Source: Mantis religiosa (Eukaryota > Arthropoda > Insecta > Mantodea > Mantidae). From it: a DNA stretch of 64,000 nt. Every line of letters starts with the position of its first letter. The stretch's first letter is position 1. Under the pieces are notes generated by a model. It was not told where the DNA came from and made no database searches. It saw only the letters and a program-made list of their open reading frames with translations. A program made the position numbers and the translations under genes. The DNA lies in contig CM060947.1 in the NCBI GenBank assembly GCA_030765055.1, positions 48,974,047 through 49,038,046 of the forward strand. The letters run 5' to 3'. Below, in pieces: positions 1 through 9,686 of this stretch.

Positions 1-118
1 ATAAGGGGAAACCCCGGAAAAATCCTTATCCAGGTAACTCAATCTGAGCAAGATTCTGACCTCTTGAACGTGAGGCAGACATGTTACCATCTACGCTACC
101 GAGGCGGGCCTAAAGTGA
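1..118 (-). repeat. tRNA-derived SINE (family S1), cut by window edge
   Basis: Read on the minus strand, this has a tRNA-like head with an A box (GTAGCGTAGATGGTAAC-like), an anticodon-loop-like CTCACGTT and a degraded B box, then the GAGTTACCTGG linker. The same unit recurs near 31.3, 37.0, 38.9 and 48.1 kb. The anticodon position reads CAC, so a tRNA-Val-like ancestor is an inference. The 3' part lies outside the window. Confidence 0.75.
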
Positions 119-132
119 ATGTTAACCTCGCT

Positions 133-137
<5 letters not shown>

Positions 138-171
<34 letters not shown>
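138..171. repeat. poly-A tract
   Basis: A homopolymer run of about 34 A. The rest of 119-295 holds nothing I can recognise. Confidence 0.9.
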
Positions 172-174
<3 letters not shown>

Positions 175-295
175 ATCAGATGCAAACAACTAGGCTACCT
201 AACCAGCTAAAACGGCAAGTCATTAAAATGTGCTATCAGAATATCCAAACGTATTCTATTCATTATGCATGATTAGAGGAATTTATTAACAGTGA

Positions 296-898
296 CGTCA
301 AAATTAATTGAAACAACTATTTGTAGTTGCTTTTTTGACAATTCGTCACTTACATTTTTATATTTTTGAGGAACTAGTTTCGGAAGCCATTGCCTCCATT
401 ATCAACCTCTTTCCAACTATCTATTGTTGTTTGTTCTCTTCTGTCTGGTGGTGGAACTATGAACTTCTTTATCAAATTATCAACTAGTGGGTTATCAAAG
501 TTCATTATTCAGTCCTTATTTTTCCATATGAATATGTTCTCCCATGTCGTCAGTCTATTTTGGTTTATCACTTCATTTAGTAATTTTGGATTTGGATAAA
601 TGATATAGTTTTCATTCCAAAAATGAAATGCTACTGCTGACTTAACTTTTTGCTTCATTTTGATGTTTCTAAAGTGCTCTTTGACTCTGGTTTTAGATTT
701 CTTTTAGTTTGCCATATGTAGCATTTTTCAGAATTCTTACAACCTTTTGGTATATTCCTGCTCTGTTAATTGGTGGGATTTTATCTTTTGTTTTTGAATT
801 TCACAATTTTAAAACTGAGTATCTATTAGTAGTGGCAAGTTCGTTGAAGATCTATTTGGATGTATAAAATGTTTTTGGATAGTATATGAATGCAATGA
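296..898 (-). mobile_element. Penelope-like element PLE-A, 3' part (GIY-YIG end)
   Basis: This is a frame-broken copy of the C-terminal coding part of the PLE-A family. It is recognised because its sequence matches, in inverse orientation, the better preserved PLE-A copy at 45296-46345, including the segments equivalent to WENIFIWKN and the KCYIGQT-like GIY-YIG stretch. It is the left half of a single element whose right half is at 5147-6470. A gypsy element inserted between them at an ATAT target. The outer end carries the ACTACAAATAGTT motif that also appears near 6450 and 52620, probably part of the family's terminal repeat. Stops and shifts make it non-coding now. Confidence 0.75.
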
Positions 899-902
899 AT
901 AT

Positions 903-1377
903 TGTGACTTTGTGGGTTCGTAGAAATTAAAGTCCAATTTGCCGAAATTCTAAATGTTCTTTATTTCCGTAGCAATGCATTGTTCAATTCTCACGTAACA
1001 ACATTATATCACATACAAACAGTCTACCAAGGTCGATGACAATAACAAACAGCTCTCGTTACAACAACACTCTCAGCTGCTTTCCTCACTGTTTTACAAC
1101 TCACGACTGACATACAACTTGCAACTCCACTCTTGGCGAGTCGTCGCCTCTTTAAATACCTCACTGACAATTTCTAGATTATTTGAAAATAAACCAGAAC
1201 CCGAGCAGTCTCTATCAGTCAAGAAGTAACTAGAAATTTCCATTTATCTCAGTTTGTTTCGGCAGACCTTTTATCTGCATGTTATCTTTGTCTGCCACCT
1301 CTTAGTTTTCACACTGCCCCCCTATCAGTTCCTTTTGTGTAAACACGCTGCGCGATCGTAGATACGGGTTCGCGATA
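903..1377 (-). repeat. 3' LTR of gypsy element
   Basis: This direct repeat is near-identical to 4680-5142, differing by scattered substitutions and a few small indels. It has TG...CA-type termini, with TGTGACTT at the outer end. The close match of the two LTRs implies a fairly recent insertion. Confidence 0.9.
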
Positions 1378-1388
1378 CTGCTCCCTCC

Positions 1389-2629
1389 TCAAGGCTGGTT
1401 GTCCCGAACAGCACCAACATAGCAGGCCAGACGATCCAGGTGTACCACCAACATCTTCCCTCGGGGCACCTGCTGGATGGGGTTGACCACGTCGTTGATC
1501 CTCTTCACCACCCAGTACGCTTCTTGCCACAGCTGTTGAAGTTTTGGGCATCGTCCCTTGGTCCGGGTAAGGCAATACAACCAGACCAGGTCACCTCGCT
1601 GGAAGCCTTGGCTGTTAGCTTGCCTGTCGTATTGAGTCTTCATGCGATCGCTCGCCTTCTGGATGTTCTGACGAGCCAGCTCATGCATGTCATGGAGATG
1701 GTCCACCAGGTTCTCCACATACTCGGTTGCTGGCTGTTTTGCATCTAAGGGCGTCCAAAAGCCAGATCACAGGGGAGGCGTAACTCTCGGCCGAACATTA
1801 AGCTGGCTGGCGTCACCCCAGTGGTGTCGTGTGTTCACGAGCGGTAGGCCAGTAAGAACAGTGGCACCTTGATGTCGCAGTCTCGCTGATGGCTGGCCTT
1901 CCTCAGGTGCTCTTCTAAGGTATTGATGTATCTCTCCACCATGCTGGCCGACTGTGGATGTAGGGGTGTGGTGCGGGTCTTGTTCAGCCCAAGTCTTCCT
2001 AGTGCCTCCTTCATCAGGTTGGACTCAAAATTGGTGCCCTTGTCGCTGTGGAGCTCTAACGGCATCCCAAATTGGCAGAACACTTGTTCCACGAGGCAGT
2101 CTGTGATGGTCTTCGCCTCCTGGTTTGGAATGGCATACACCTCCAGCCACTTGGTAAAGTAGTCCATGACCACCATCTTGTTGCTACAGTCGGACACTGG
2201 GAATGGTCCAGCTATGTCAACGGCGATCCTTTCGAATGGCGCTCCAACGTTGTACTGCCACATGCGATCCCGGCTCCTAGTCTGGGGGCCGCGACTCGCC
2301 GCGCACACGTGACATTGACAGCACCATCTCTCAGCATCTGCTCGGAGCCTCAGCCAGTAGTAGCGCTGCCAAAGTATGTTGATTGTCCAGTGTCCTGAAG
2401 TACCGGCATGCACTTCCTCCAAGACTTCCGGGACCTTACTTCGGGGAAGTACCAACGGCTCCCTCTGCATCTTCCCATCAGGCGATTCCCATACCCGGAA
2501 CAGCATGCCCTCTCTTGTCTTCAGTGAGTCCCATTGGGCCCAGTATGACTTGTAGGTGGCGCTTTTCAGTGCAATGTCCTCCCAGGTTGGTCTTGTCCCT
2601 GCCTCCACTTCTCTCAAGAGTGGCCCCAA
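1389..2629 (-). pseudogene. gypsy integrase
   Basis: The main frame (1835-2629) has the zinc-binding HHCC region (GHWTINILWQRYYW...CQCHVCAASRG) and the catalytic core with IAVDIAGPFPVSD, HSDKGTNFESNLM and a glutamate region at HPQSASMVERYINTLEEHL, so the DDE triad is discernible. A further frame (1389-1718) holds the C-terminal part, with the GDLVWLYCLTRTKGRCPKL segment typical of the gypsy integrase tail (GPY/F-like module). A frameshift lies between them near 1720-1840. The core would join cDNA to host DNA. It is inactive in this copy. Confidence 0.9.
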
Positions 2630-2644
2630 GTCTGCATCCGCCAG

Positions 2645-3357
2645 CTACTCCCTCCTCAGGCCTGCGCCATCCCAGCCATCCGCAGGCACTGCCGTGACCA
2701 CTCTGACAGCTGCGGCAAGCTCCTCTTCCATTCTTATGCATTGGCCGCACTCCTCTGGGCAGGGTCTTCGGGACATGGCATCTGCGTTACCATGGCACTT
2801 CCCTCTACGATGTTCAGAGGTGAAGTCGTACTCCTGCAGCCTCTGTACCCAGCGTGCTGTCTGACCTTCCAGGTTTCTAAAGCTCAGGAGCCAATTTAGG
2901 GCGGAATGGTCAGTCCTCAGGTGGAATGGCTGACCATACAGGTACTTGTGGAAGGCTCCAATGTCTTTACTACCGCCAGTAACTCTCGTCGGGTGACGCA
3001 GTAGTTCTTCTCTGCCTTGGACAGGGTCTTGTTGTAGTATACTATCACCCGCTCGTAGCCGTCCTGGACTTGCGATAGGATGCCTCCAATGCAATGATCG
3101 CTGGCGTCGGTGTCCACAATGAAGGCGCCGTCTGGTTGTGGAAATCCCAAAATTGGAGCACTGCACAGGGTCTTCTTCAGGTTCTGGAAAGCGCCGTCGG
3201 CGTCACCTGTGCACAGATAAGGTCGGTGTTCCTCCTTCAGGTGGGTGAGGGGTTTGGCAATGTTGGAGAACCCCTTTATGAAATGGCAGTAATAACTGCA
3301 CAGCCCCAGGAAACTGCGCAATGCTCGCTTATCCTTTGGGCGAGGCCAATCTCTCAC
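2645..3357 (-). pseudogene. gypsy reverse transcriptase connection and RNase H
   Basis: Two overlapping frames together cover the tether and RNase H region. The first (2917-3357) has RSFLGLCSYYCHFIKGFSNIAKPL and FIVDTDASDHCIGGILSQ, with the first RNase H aspartate in DTDAS. The second (2645 to about 3000) has TDHSALNWLLSFRNLEGQ and ARWVQRLQEYDF. A frameshift near 2990 splits the domain. Order and spacing match Ty3/gypsy pol. Coding is on the minus strand, continuous with the reverse transcriptase upstream and the integrase downstream. Confidence 0.85.
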
Positions 3358-3910
3358 AGCCTGGGTCTTCTCTGGTCTGTGGCCACTCCGGTTGGTGAGA
3401 CTATGTGGCCCAAGTAGTTAACTTCCTTGCGTAAGAGCTGGCACTTCTTCGCGTTCAGCTTCAGGTTGGTTGCCTGCAGTCTCTGTAGTACCTTGCTCAG
3501 GTTTTTCAGATGGTCTTCGAAGATCTTACCGACGATGTCGTCCAGGTATAGCAGGCAGGCGTCATAAGTCAATCCTCTCATTACTGACTCCATTAGGCAT
3601 TGGAACATACCTGGAGCGTTGCAGAGGTCAAAGGGTATAATTATGAACTGCCAAAGCCCTTGACCTGTCGAGAATGCAGTCTTCTCCTTGTCCCTCGGGT
3701 CTAGAGCCACCTGCCAGTAACCCGACTTCAGGTCCAGGATCGAGAACCACTGTGCACCAGCAAGCATGTCCAGAGTGTCGTCAATACGGGGTAGGGGGAA
3801 GCAATCCTTTCGGGTGACAGCGTTCAACTTCCTGTAGTCCACGCAGAAGCGTAGCTCGCCATTCTTCTTCGTCACCAGGACTATGGGGGAACACTAAGGG
3901 CTGTCAGACT
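3354..3910 (-). pseudogene. gypsy reverse transcriptase
   Basis: This is a clear Ty3/gypsy reverse transcriptase: LRFCVDYRKLNAVT, FSILDLKSGYWQV, a degraded fingers-palm junction (IIIPFDLCNAPGMFQ) and the active site LLYLDDIV. The thumb-side segment KCQLLRKEVNYLGHIVS follows. Just upstream of MTKKNGELRF the frame contains SP, a TAG stop, then CSPIVLV. In related elements this position is SPW, so TGG has become TAG. Downstream the frame shifts into the RNase H segment near 3354. It acted in copying element RNA to DNA in a cytoplasmic particle, and is inactive here. Confidence 0.9.
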
Positions 3911-4181
3911 CTTCAATCACTCTCCTGGATTTCATGTCATCTACCATATCCCGTACCGCCGCTTGTTTCGCCGGCGGAACGCGTCTAGGTGGTTGCCGAA
4001 TAGGCCGGGCATCTCCGGTGTCGATGCAGTGAAGCACTTTATCCGTGCGGCCGTAGATGCTGTCGCCTTGGCTGAAGACACACTGGTATCGCCTCAGCAG
4101 TTGTCGAACTCTCTCCAGCTGTTCTATGGTCAGGTGGTCGGCCGCCCTCTCCAGTAAGCCTTCCAGCCGGGGCCCCAGTTG

Positions 4182-4706
4182 TTATGTCGGCACCGGCTCC
4201 TGTGTCTTGTCGATTGCAGTTACGCTGACCACGGGCTCGCACGTCCCCAGCTCCGCTTCGGCCTGGACGTCGTGATCGGTATCTGCCAGGTTGAGCAGCC
4301 TCACTGGCACCTCCTCTCGGCTCGGCAATATTGTCCTGGCTACACAGAGTCCATGCACAGGCGTCTTCTGGTCCAGCATCATGTTTTTCGTCTGCTGGCC
4401 TTCCAGTCGCGCCTTCACCACCACCTCGCTTCTCGCGGGGACCACCACGTCTTCCTTCAAGATGACCCTGCACACTCCAAGGCGCTCTTCGGGTTGCCGG
4501 AGTATCACCTCTTCTCCATTGAGCCGCAGGACCTTCCTACCGACGTCGACCGTCGCCTCGTGGCTCCTGAGGGCATCCAATCCCAGTATCCCCTCCTCAG
4601 CCACCTTTGCGGTGAACACCCACAGACGCACGGCACTCCGTCCCAAGGTCAACTTCAGTAGAGCCTCCTTCTCCACCTTTGTGGGTTCGTACAAATAAAA
4701 GTCCAA
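4182..4706 (-). pseudogene. gypsy protease region, fused to LTR
   Basis: An open frame of 174 codons whose first residues (MDFYLYEP) come from the LTR. The rest resembles the retropepsin-like region that precedes reverse transcriptase in gypsy pol (ILGLDALRSHEATVDV resembles the usual ILGxDFL...VD segment). The catalytic DTGA motif would lie upstream and is missing, removed with gag by the deletion. The downstream spacer (HDVQAEAELGTCEPVVSV) leads toward reverse transcriptase in another frame. The family assignment rests on position and on the ILG motif. Confidence 0.65.
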
Positions 4707-5142
4707 TTTGCCGAAATTCTAAATGTTCTTTATTTCCGTAGCAATACACTGTTCAATTCTCCTGTAGCAACATTACATCACATATACACAGTCTACCAAG
4801 GTCGATGACAATAACAAACAGCTCTCGTCACAACACTCTCAGCTGCTTGCCTCACTGTTTTACAACTCACGACTGACTTACAACTTGCAACTCCACTCTT
4901 GGCAAGTCGTCGCCTCTTTAGATACCTCACTGATAATTTCTAGATTATTCGAAAATAAACCAGAACCCGAGCAGTCTCTATCAGTCAAGAAGTAACTAGA
5001 AATTTCCATTTATCTCAGTTTGTTTCGACAGACCTTTATCTGCATGTTATCTTTGTCTGCCGGCTCTTGGTTTTCACACTGCCTGCCTATCAGTTCCTTT
5101 TGTGTAAACAAGCAGCGCGATCATAGATACGGGTTCGCAACA
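4680..5142 (-). repeat. 5' LTR of gypsy element
   Basis: This is the partner of the LTR at 903-1377. On the coding strand it starts TGTTGCGAACCC. Its inner end lacks the last few bases present in the other LTR and fuses to protease coding sequence, marking a deletion breakpoint at about 4677-4680. Confidence 0.9.
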
Positions 5143-5146
5143 ATAT

Positions 5147-6470
5147 GCTGCTGCTTCCTTTTTCTTTTGTAAATGTGATTACTTCCTCCATCCTTTTCTC
5201 TAGTTTAGCCTTTTTAATTTTCTTAAACGCCAGATTTTTGTTGTATACATTTTTTCTGCTATGTGAAGTATGGCTTTTTGTTCCTTGTAGTATTCTGCTT
5301 TATCCATAGGTAAGTTGACTAGTCTGTGTAAGACTGTTTATTATTGCATGTTTATGTGTAATTGGGTTTAGCCATGAATTTTTGTCATTTTCTGACTGTT
5401 GGCTTCCTATAAATTCCACATTTTATTTTTGTGTCATTCCTGATGATATTTAGGCCCAAGAAAAAAAGTTGTCCATTGATTTCCTTTTCTGTTGTGAATT
5501 TGATAGTCTTTTCTTGCAGATTGAGTAATTTTAATGCACCATCTTAATGTTTATTTGGAACTATTGCAAAGATGTCATCAATATATCTGTACCAAACCTT
5601 GAATGTACTCAAAAATAAATTTGTTAAAAAGGGTAAAAGTGGGTTGCCCATTGATAACCCTGATTTCTGCTTGTAGCATTTCCTATTAAACCAGAAGAAA
5701 TTTTGTTCAATGCATAATTTTGTTAATGAAATGTATTCTTCTGCTTCTACTGTTTCCATTTCCAATGTAGTTGGCCATTTTTTTTTTAATATTGTCTGTA
5801 AGTTTTCTGATGGAATGCTTGGGAATAATGTGACATCAAATGAAACCAGTCTGTCATTTTGGTCCAAATTTATGTTCGATTTTTTCTATCGGAGTGCTTT
5901 TTTTTAAATTTGCACTTTCAAACTTTGGGAAGCTACTGAATTTATTTAGTAACCATTTGGTCAAATTGTATGTGGGGGCATTCATGCTATAGTGATACGT
6001 CTCATGGCTTTTTCCTGTTTTGTGAATTTTTGGTAGCCCATATACTCTTGGTAATGTTGGATTGCCTACTTTTAATTTTGTGACATTCTTTTTTTTTTGT
6101 TAATTATTTTGGTTTCTTTTAAAGTTTTATTTGTGGATTCAATGCAGTACTTCAATGGGATGGTTTCCACTTTTTGGTAACTACTATCCTCTAGCAGGTC
6201 TTCCATCCTCTTTTGTGTATTCTGCTTTTTCCAAAATTACCATTTTATTCCCCTTGTCTGCTTTAATGCATCTTTTTAAGAGCTTTCATAATGTGCTTGT
6301 TAACATTAATTTTCTTTTCATTTTTAATTTGTTCTACTATTTTGGAGCATTTGTTTTTTACTATGTTTATATTTTCTTCATTTAATGTTTGTGATGCAAT
6401 TTTAATGTCAACAAGATGGTCTTCAACTTGGTTAGATTAGTCAACACCAACTACAAATAGTTTTTTCAAG
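5147..6470 (-). mobile_element. Penelope-like element PLE-A, 5' part (reverse transcriptase)
   Basis: This continues the element at 296-898 after the gypsy insertion. The longest frame (5544-5867) is a PLE reverse transcriptase core: LVSFDVTLFPSIP (motif A region), KQKSGLSMGNPLLPFLTNLF (motif B) and KVWYRYIDDIFAIVPNKH (YIDD active site). About 11 residues between NLF and KVWYR that other copies keep (compare 23.5 kb) are shortened. N-terminal coding upstream (about 5900-6400) is traceable only as broken frames. The ACTACAAATAGTT motif near 6450 probably marks the terminal repeat. Non-functional. Confidence 0.8.
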
Positions 6471-6527
6471 TATTCTATTAACATTGATCATCTAAATATT
6501 TTTAGAGTGTATGCAAGTGAAAATATT

Positions 6528-6779
6528 TCAATTTGTGTTCAGGTTATTCTGACTACTCCACAATGTTGATTCTTCAGGAACACCTGAAGGAAGCAGGTCA
6601 TTTTCTTCCTCACTGCTACCAATATCCTCAACACTTCCCTTGAAGTCCGAAAACTTGCCATCAACATCCAAATCACTATCAAACAGCAAAAAGCCCTCCA
6701 CATTTTCTGAACTGATATCAAATATCAGTACACTTTCTATGCAAGCTAATTTATTTGCTACATTACTATTTGAAGCCAT
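6528..6779 (-). CDS. small acidic ORF of unknown function
   Basis: An ATG-initiated frame of 83 codons. The product is strongly acidic (segments such as FDSDLDVDGKFSDFK and DIGSSEEENDLLP) with no membrane segment or zinc motif. Acidic N-terminal regions of this sort occur in piggyBac-type transposases, so a transposase N-terminal fragment is one possibility, but I see no TTAA-flanked element around it. It lies just outside the PLE-A end. It could also be chance. I do not recognise it. Confidence 0.3.
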   Translation of the reverse strand: MASNSNVANKLACIESVLIFDISSENVEGFLLFDSDLDVDGKFSDFKGSVEDIGSSEEENDLLPSGVPEESTLWSSQNNLNTN

Positions 6780-6789
6780 AGTTAGCACT

Positions 6790-7629
6790 GAGATTTAACG
6801 AATTTCAAAAGTGCTTTTCAGTTAACTCCTGATAGCTAAAAGAAATCACTCTGAACACTGAGAGAGTCTAAATAACTAAATAACTGAGTGAAAACAACAG
6901 CTGCAAAAGACTATAATAAACTTCGGTTCTGAAATGTTCTAAGAAATACATACAGATGCTGACAAAGAGGTTTGCTTTCTTTGCAGCTTGTATGCTGCAC
7001 AACATACACAATGGTTACTGCATGATAGCATAAACTGAACCATAAAACCTTGAACTGTAAAACACTTTGCTAACACAGCTATGTATACATATCATTTCTA
7101 TGCAGACAAAATAAAATGACTCACGAATTAGATTCATTTGACACACAGAACAACATTGCTACAGTGAAAAACAAATAGTGAGATTTCAACAATTTGTGAA
7201 CACAGTCTCTACTTCAATGATACTATAGATATATACTGCCTTTACTGGGCTTTAAACCAGTTTTTGTTTTGTTTAAATAACTTAATAAATACAGAAAATA
7301 TGCACGTGAATTAATGAAGCATTTTTACAACATTTAATAATTTAGTCTTGCATTGTTTATTGGATATCCATTCCTAGTCCTTGCACAGTATAAATAGCCA
7401 TCACTGAAGCAGTTAAAAGTGATAAATGTTCAGTAGGAAAATTGTCCAAGGAAAGATATGTCACAGAACATGGAAAATTGGTTAACAGCATTTAATGAAG
7501 AATGAAGAAACATAACCAGCATGTTATGCTTGTCAAAATGCAAGATGTCAACCACATATCAACTTGACAATGTCTCACTTGCTTGGTTCCCTTCAAACAT
7601 CACGTGTTACTCAACCACGGACCAAGGCA
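6790..7629. other. no recognisable gene
   Basis: AT-rich sequence between the acidic ORF and the IS630-like relic. I see no long frame, repeat match or structural signal I can name. Confidence 0.5.
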
Positions 7630-8075
7630 TCATAAGCTTTCACATGTACACCATTTCATTTTGAGCAAGTTTGTGGTTAATTATTAGTTAACCAGTTTAC
7701 AACATATCTAAGAACAATACGTAAGTTATGGATGTTATGGCTCTCAAAAGCGGACACACTATTATTTGTCTACCTCCATATAACTGTGATCTGAGTGCAA
7801 CTGAGCTGGCGTGGGCAAAAATAAAGAATGTTTTCAGAGGATGCAATGTTACTGGTGATATATCAGCCACAAATCTGCGGAAACTTGCTATAGAAGCATT
7901 CTCTTCCATTACCGCAACAGATTAGGAAGGATATTGCAAGAAGATCCAAGAGCTGGAAATGCAATATTGGAGCAATGATGGCATAATAGAAAATGCAATT
8001 GAGAGGATACCAGTAATGAAGGTGGCGTATCCAACTTGGAAATCGAAGAATCACAAAGTGAATTGTAGTTTCTGC
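7630..8075 (+). pseudogene. IS630/Tc1-like (DDE_3) transposase relic, internally deleted
   Basis: The frame 7728-7925 reads KSGHTIICLPPYNCDLSATE then LAWAKIKNVFRG, the block holding the last catalytic glutamate in IS630-type DDE_3 endonucleases. Upstream (7640-7700) matches the 5' leader of the related copy at 37.48 kb, so the N-terminal and central parts of the transposase were deleted. After 7925 the frame is broken but still aligns with 38.2-38.4 kb, including the acidic C-terminal tail. It lies downstream of the PHRF1 3' end. Confidence 0.75.
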
Positions 8076-8475
8076 AATTGTTTTTATCTAGGTTTGCCAA
8101 TTGGTAAAGCAAAAGACTAACCCAGGATTCCTTCTTTTACTATTTACATGAATTTACAATGGATGCTGGATCTGCCTCAGGCATTTAGTACCTCAAATCA
8201 CTGTCTGAATTGCCGAAACACAAACGTAAATTGGAATGATAAAAGATAATAGCAACAAAGGTAAGGCAATATAATGTGAACAAATGATAACAATGGAGCA
8301 TGGACAATGATGCTCAAACATTACTTTTGCATAGCATAAAACTTGACTCCGACTGTTCATAGCACTAGACTCCAGGCCTTAAATGAAGCAAGTAGTACTT
8401 GCTAACAAATGCAGATATGCAATTTCTGAAATGTTTATCTTGATTAACAAGTGAAAGAATTAGCTTTTGTAACAC
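8076..8475. other. no recognisable gene
   Basis: AT-rich spacer between the transposase relic and the likely PHRF1 polyadenylation site. Nothing recognised. Confidence 0.4.
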
Positions 8476-8481
8476 TTTATT
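8476..8481 (-). terminator. PHRF1: candidate polyadenylation signal of PHRF1
   Basis: On the minus strand this is AATAAA, about 720 bases downstream of the PHRF1 stop codon. The stretch between (8482-9201) is non-repetitive and would be the 3' untranslated region. This is a prediction from the hexamer and position only. Confidence 0.4.
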
Positions 8482-9201
8482 GAAAGACAAATATAGAAGG
8501 TTATGTAAATGTAACAAAGGGCATTAATCTACATCAGACCTACACATAAGTTTAAAAGCTCTTGTATTGTTACTGCTAGCTATATTGCCCCAAATATAAA
8601 ACAGCCCTGACAGTTTGGAAGGTTTTCACAAAAAAACCATCTAAGTAATTTATGCAATTAGAAAATATTCACAATATACTGGAATCCCTGGTTTTGTTTC
8701 TTCTTGGGAAATTGAATCACACGGTATCAATTTGAAACTCCCCTCTTTGGTCCTCTGAATGCTGTACATGTATCAAGTAGTATTGTATTCCACTAAAACA
8801 TTTGTTAACAAGATCTTACTATGGATATCTGCATTTCATAATACCATTTGAGGGTGAGAACAAAAGCTCCCTATATAGTCAACTTATATGGAAAATTTGT
8901 TCCACCAAGCAATAATGAATCGCATCTAGTAATCAGAAGCCTTCAGACACTTGAATCTATTTCTACTGATGACGCAGTGGTAATGGTAAATGGCAGTGGA
9001 ATGAGAGGATCTGCAGTTTTTATCATGGACCTCGAACCATGTTGGGCCTTGGGGATACTTCACTACCCAGTCAGTGGTGGAGGCTTGGATAAGGCAGACT
9101 TAAAATCACCACCCAAGCCATGGACCCATAGCATGGACCCAATAGCTGCCAACAAAACAGCACAGATCCCCAGGAATTCTTTGGCAAATACAAAACAATA
9201 C
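8482..9201 (-). other. PHRF1: probable PHRF1 3' untranslated region
   Basis: Sequence between the stop codon at 9202-9204 and the AATAAA at 8476-8481. It contains no mobile-element match I can see. A plus-strand frame here (8848-9312) runs antisense to the last exon and is taken as chance. Confidence 0.4.
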
Positions 9202-9327
9202 TTACGCTTTTGGTTGTTTTGCTGCAACAGCATTTTTCTTCTTCGCGTACCTGTATTTCTTGACATAAGCTTCAACGAGACAACTTATTTTTATAGGATT
9301 GATCTCTCCTGACTTGTTGTGACAAAT
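9202..9327 (-). CDS. PHRF1: PHRF1 exon encoding the end of the C-terminal domain
   Basis: The exon begins after a TTGTTACAG acceptor and encodes 41 residues followed by TAA. The sequence starts ICHNKSGEINPIKI and continues to LVEAYVKKYRYAKKK. This matches the very conserved end of PHRF1 and SCAF1 proteins (ICHSKSGEINP...LV.AYV.KY). Phase 0 agrees with the preceding exon. In vertebrates this C-terminal region belongs to proteins that bind the phosphorylated tail of RNA polymerase II. Oddly, the stop codon TAA is part of a perfect donor-like GTAAGT, so an alternative splice to an unseen exon is possible. Confidence 0.88.
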   Translation of the reverse strand: MCHNKSGEINPIKISCLVEAYVKKYRYAKKKNAVAAKQPKA

Positions 9328-9686
9328 CTGTAACAAAATTCAGTAATTATAAAATTAAGCAATCAACTGGCATGAGAAACATTTAAAAGACAAAAGCATA
9401 TTGAGAAGTAGGGCAATATGGGTCATTCTGTATTTACAAGTTCTCGCGCACGTGCATTCACAGTGGTGGTGGTAGTAGTGGGGCTTAGGGGCGCACAACA
9501 GCTGAGGTCATTAGCGCCCGAGCTCAAACTAGGAAAAGCCCACCTGAAATGTAAACGCTAAAAACAATAAAAACCACTAAAAGGTCCAAAAACACTAAAA
9601 ACATAAAAGATGCTCCAACTGTTAAAATAGCTAAAATAGGAGTGCCAAGATGAACCTAAAATCAGGCACGGCGAGGGATGTTGAAA

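Larger units (their letters stand above)
903..5142 (-). mobile_element. Ty3/gypsy-type LTR retrotransposon lacking gag
   Basis: Two direct LTRs (903-1377 and 4680-5142) bracket about 3.3 kb of pol on the minus strand. The element begins TG and ends CA and is flanked by ATAT on both sides (899-902 and 5143-5146). Removing it rejoins a Penelope-like sequence that reads through when compared with the copy at 45.3-46.3 kb. Protease, reverse transcriptase, RNase H and integrase remnants occur in that order. There is no gag and no recognisable primer-binding site: the upstream LTR runs directly into protease sequence, so a deletion removed the leader, gag and the start of protease. Nonsense and frameshift changes inactivate pol. 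Confidence 0.9.

Noticed and set aside
8848..9312. 154-codon plus-strand frame
   Set aside because: Overlaps the last PHRF1 exon and its untranslated region in antisense; no motif.
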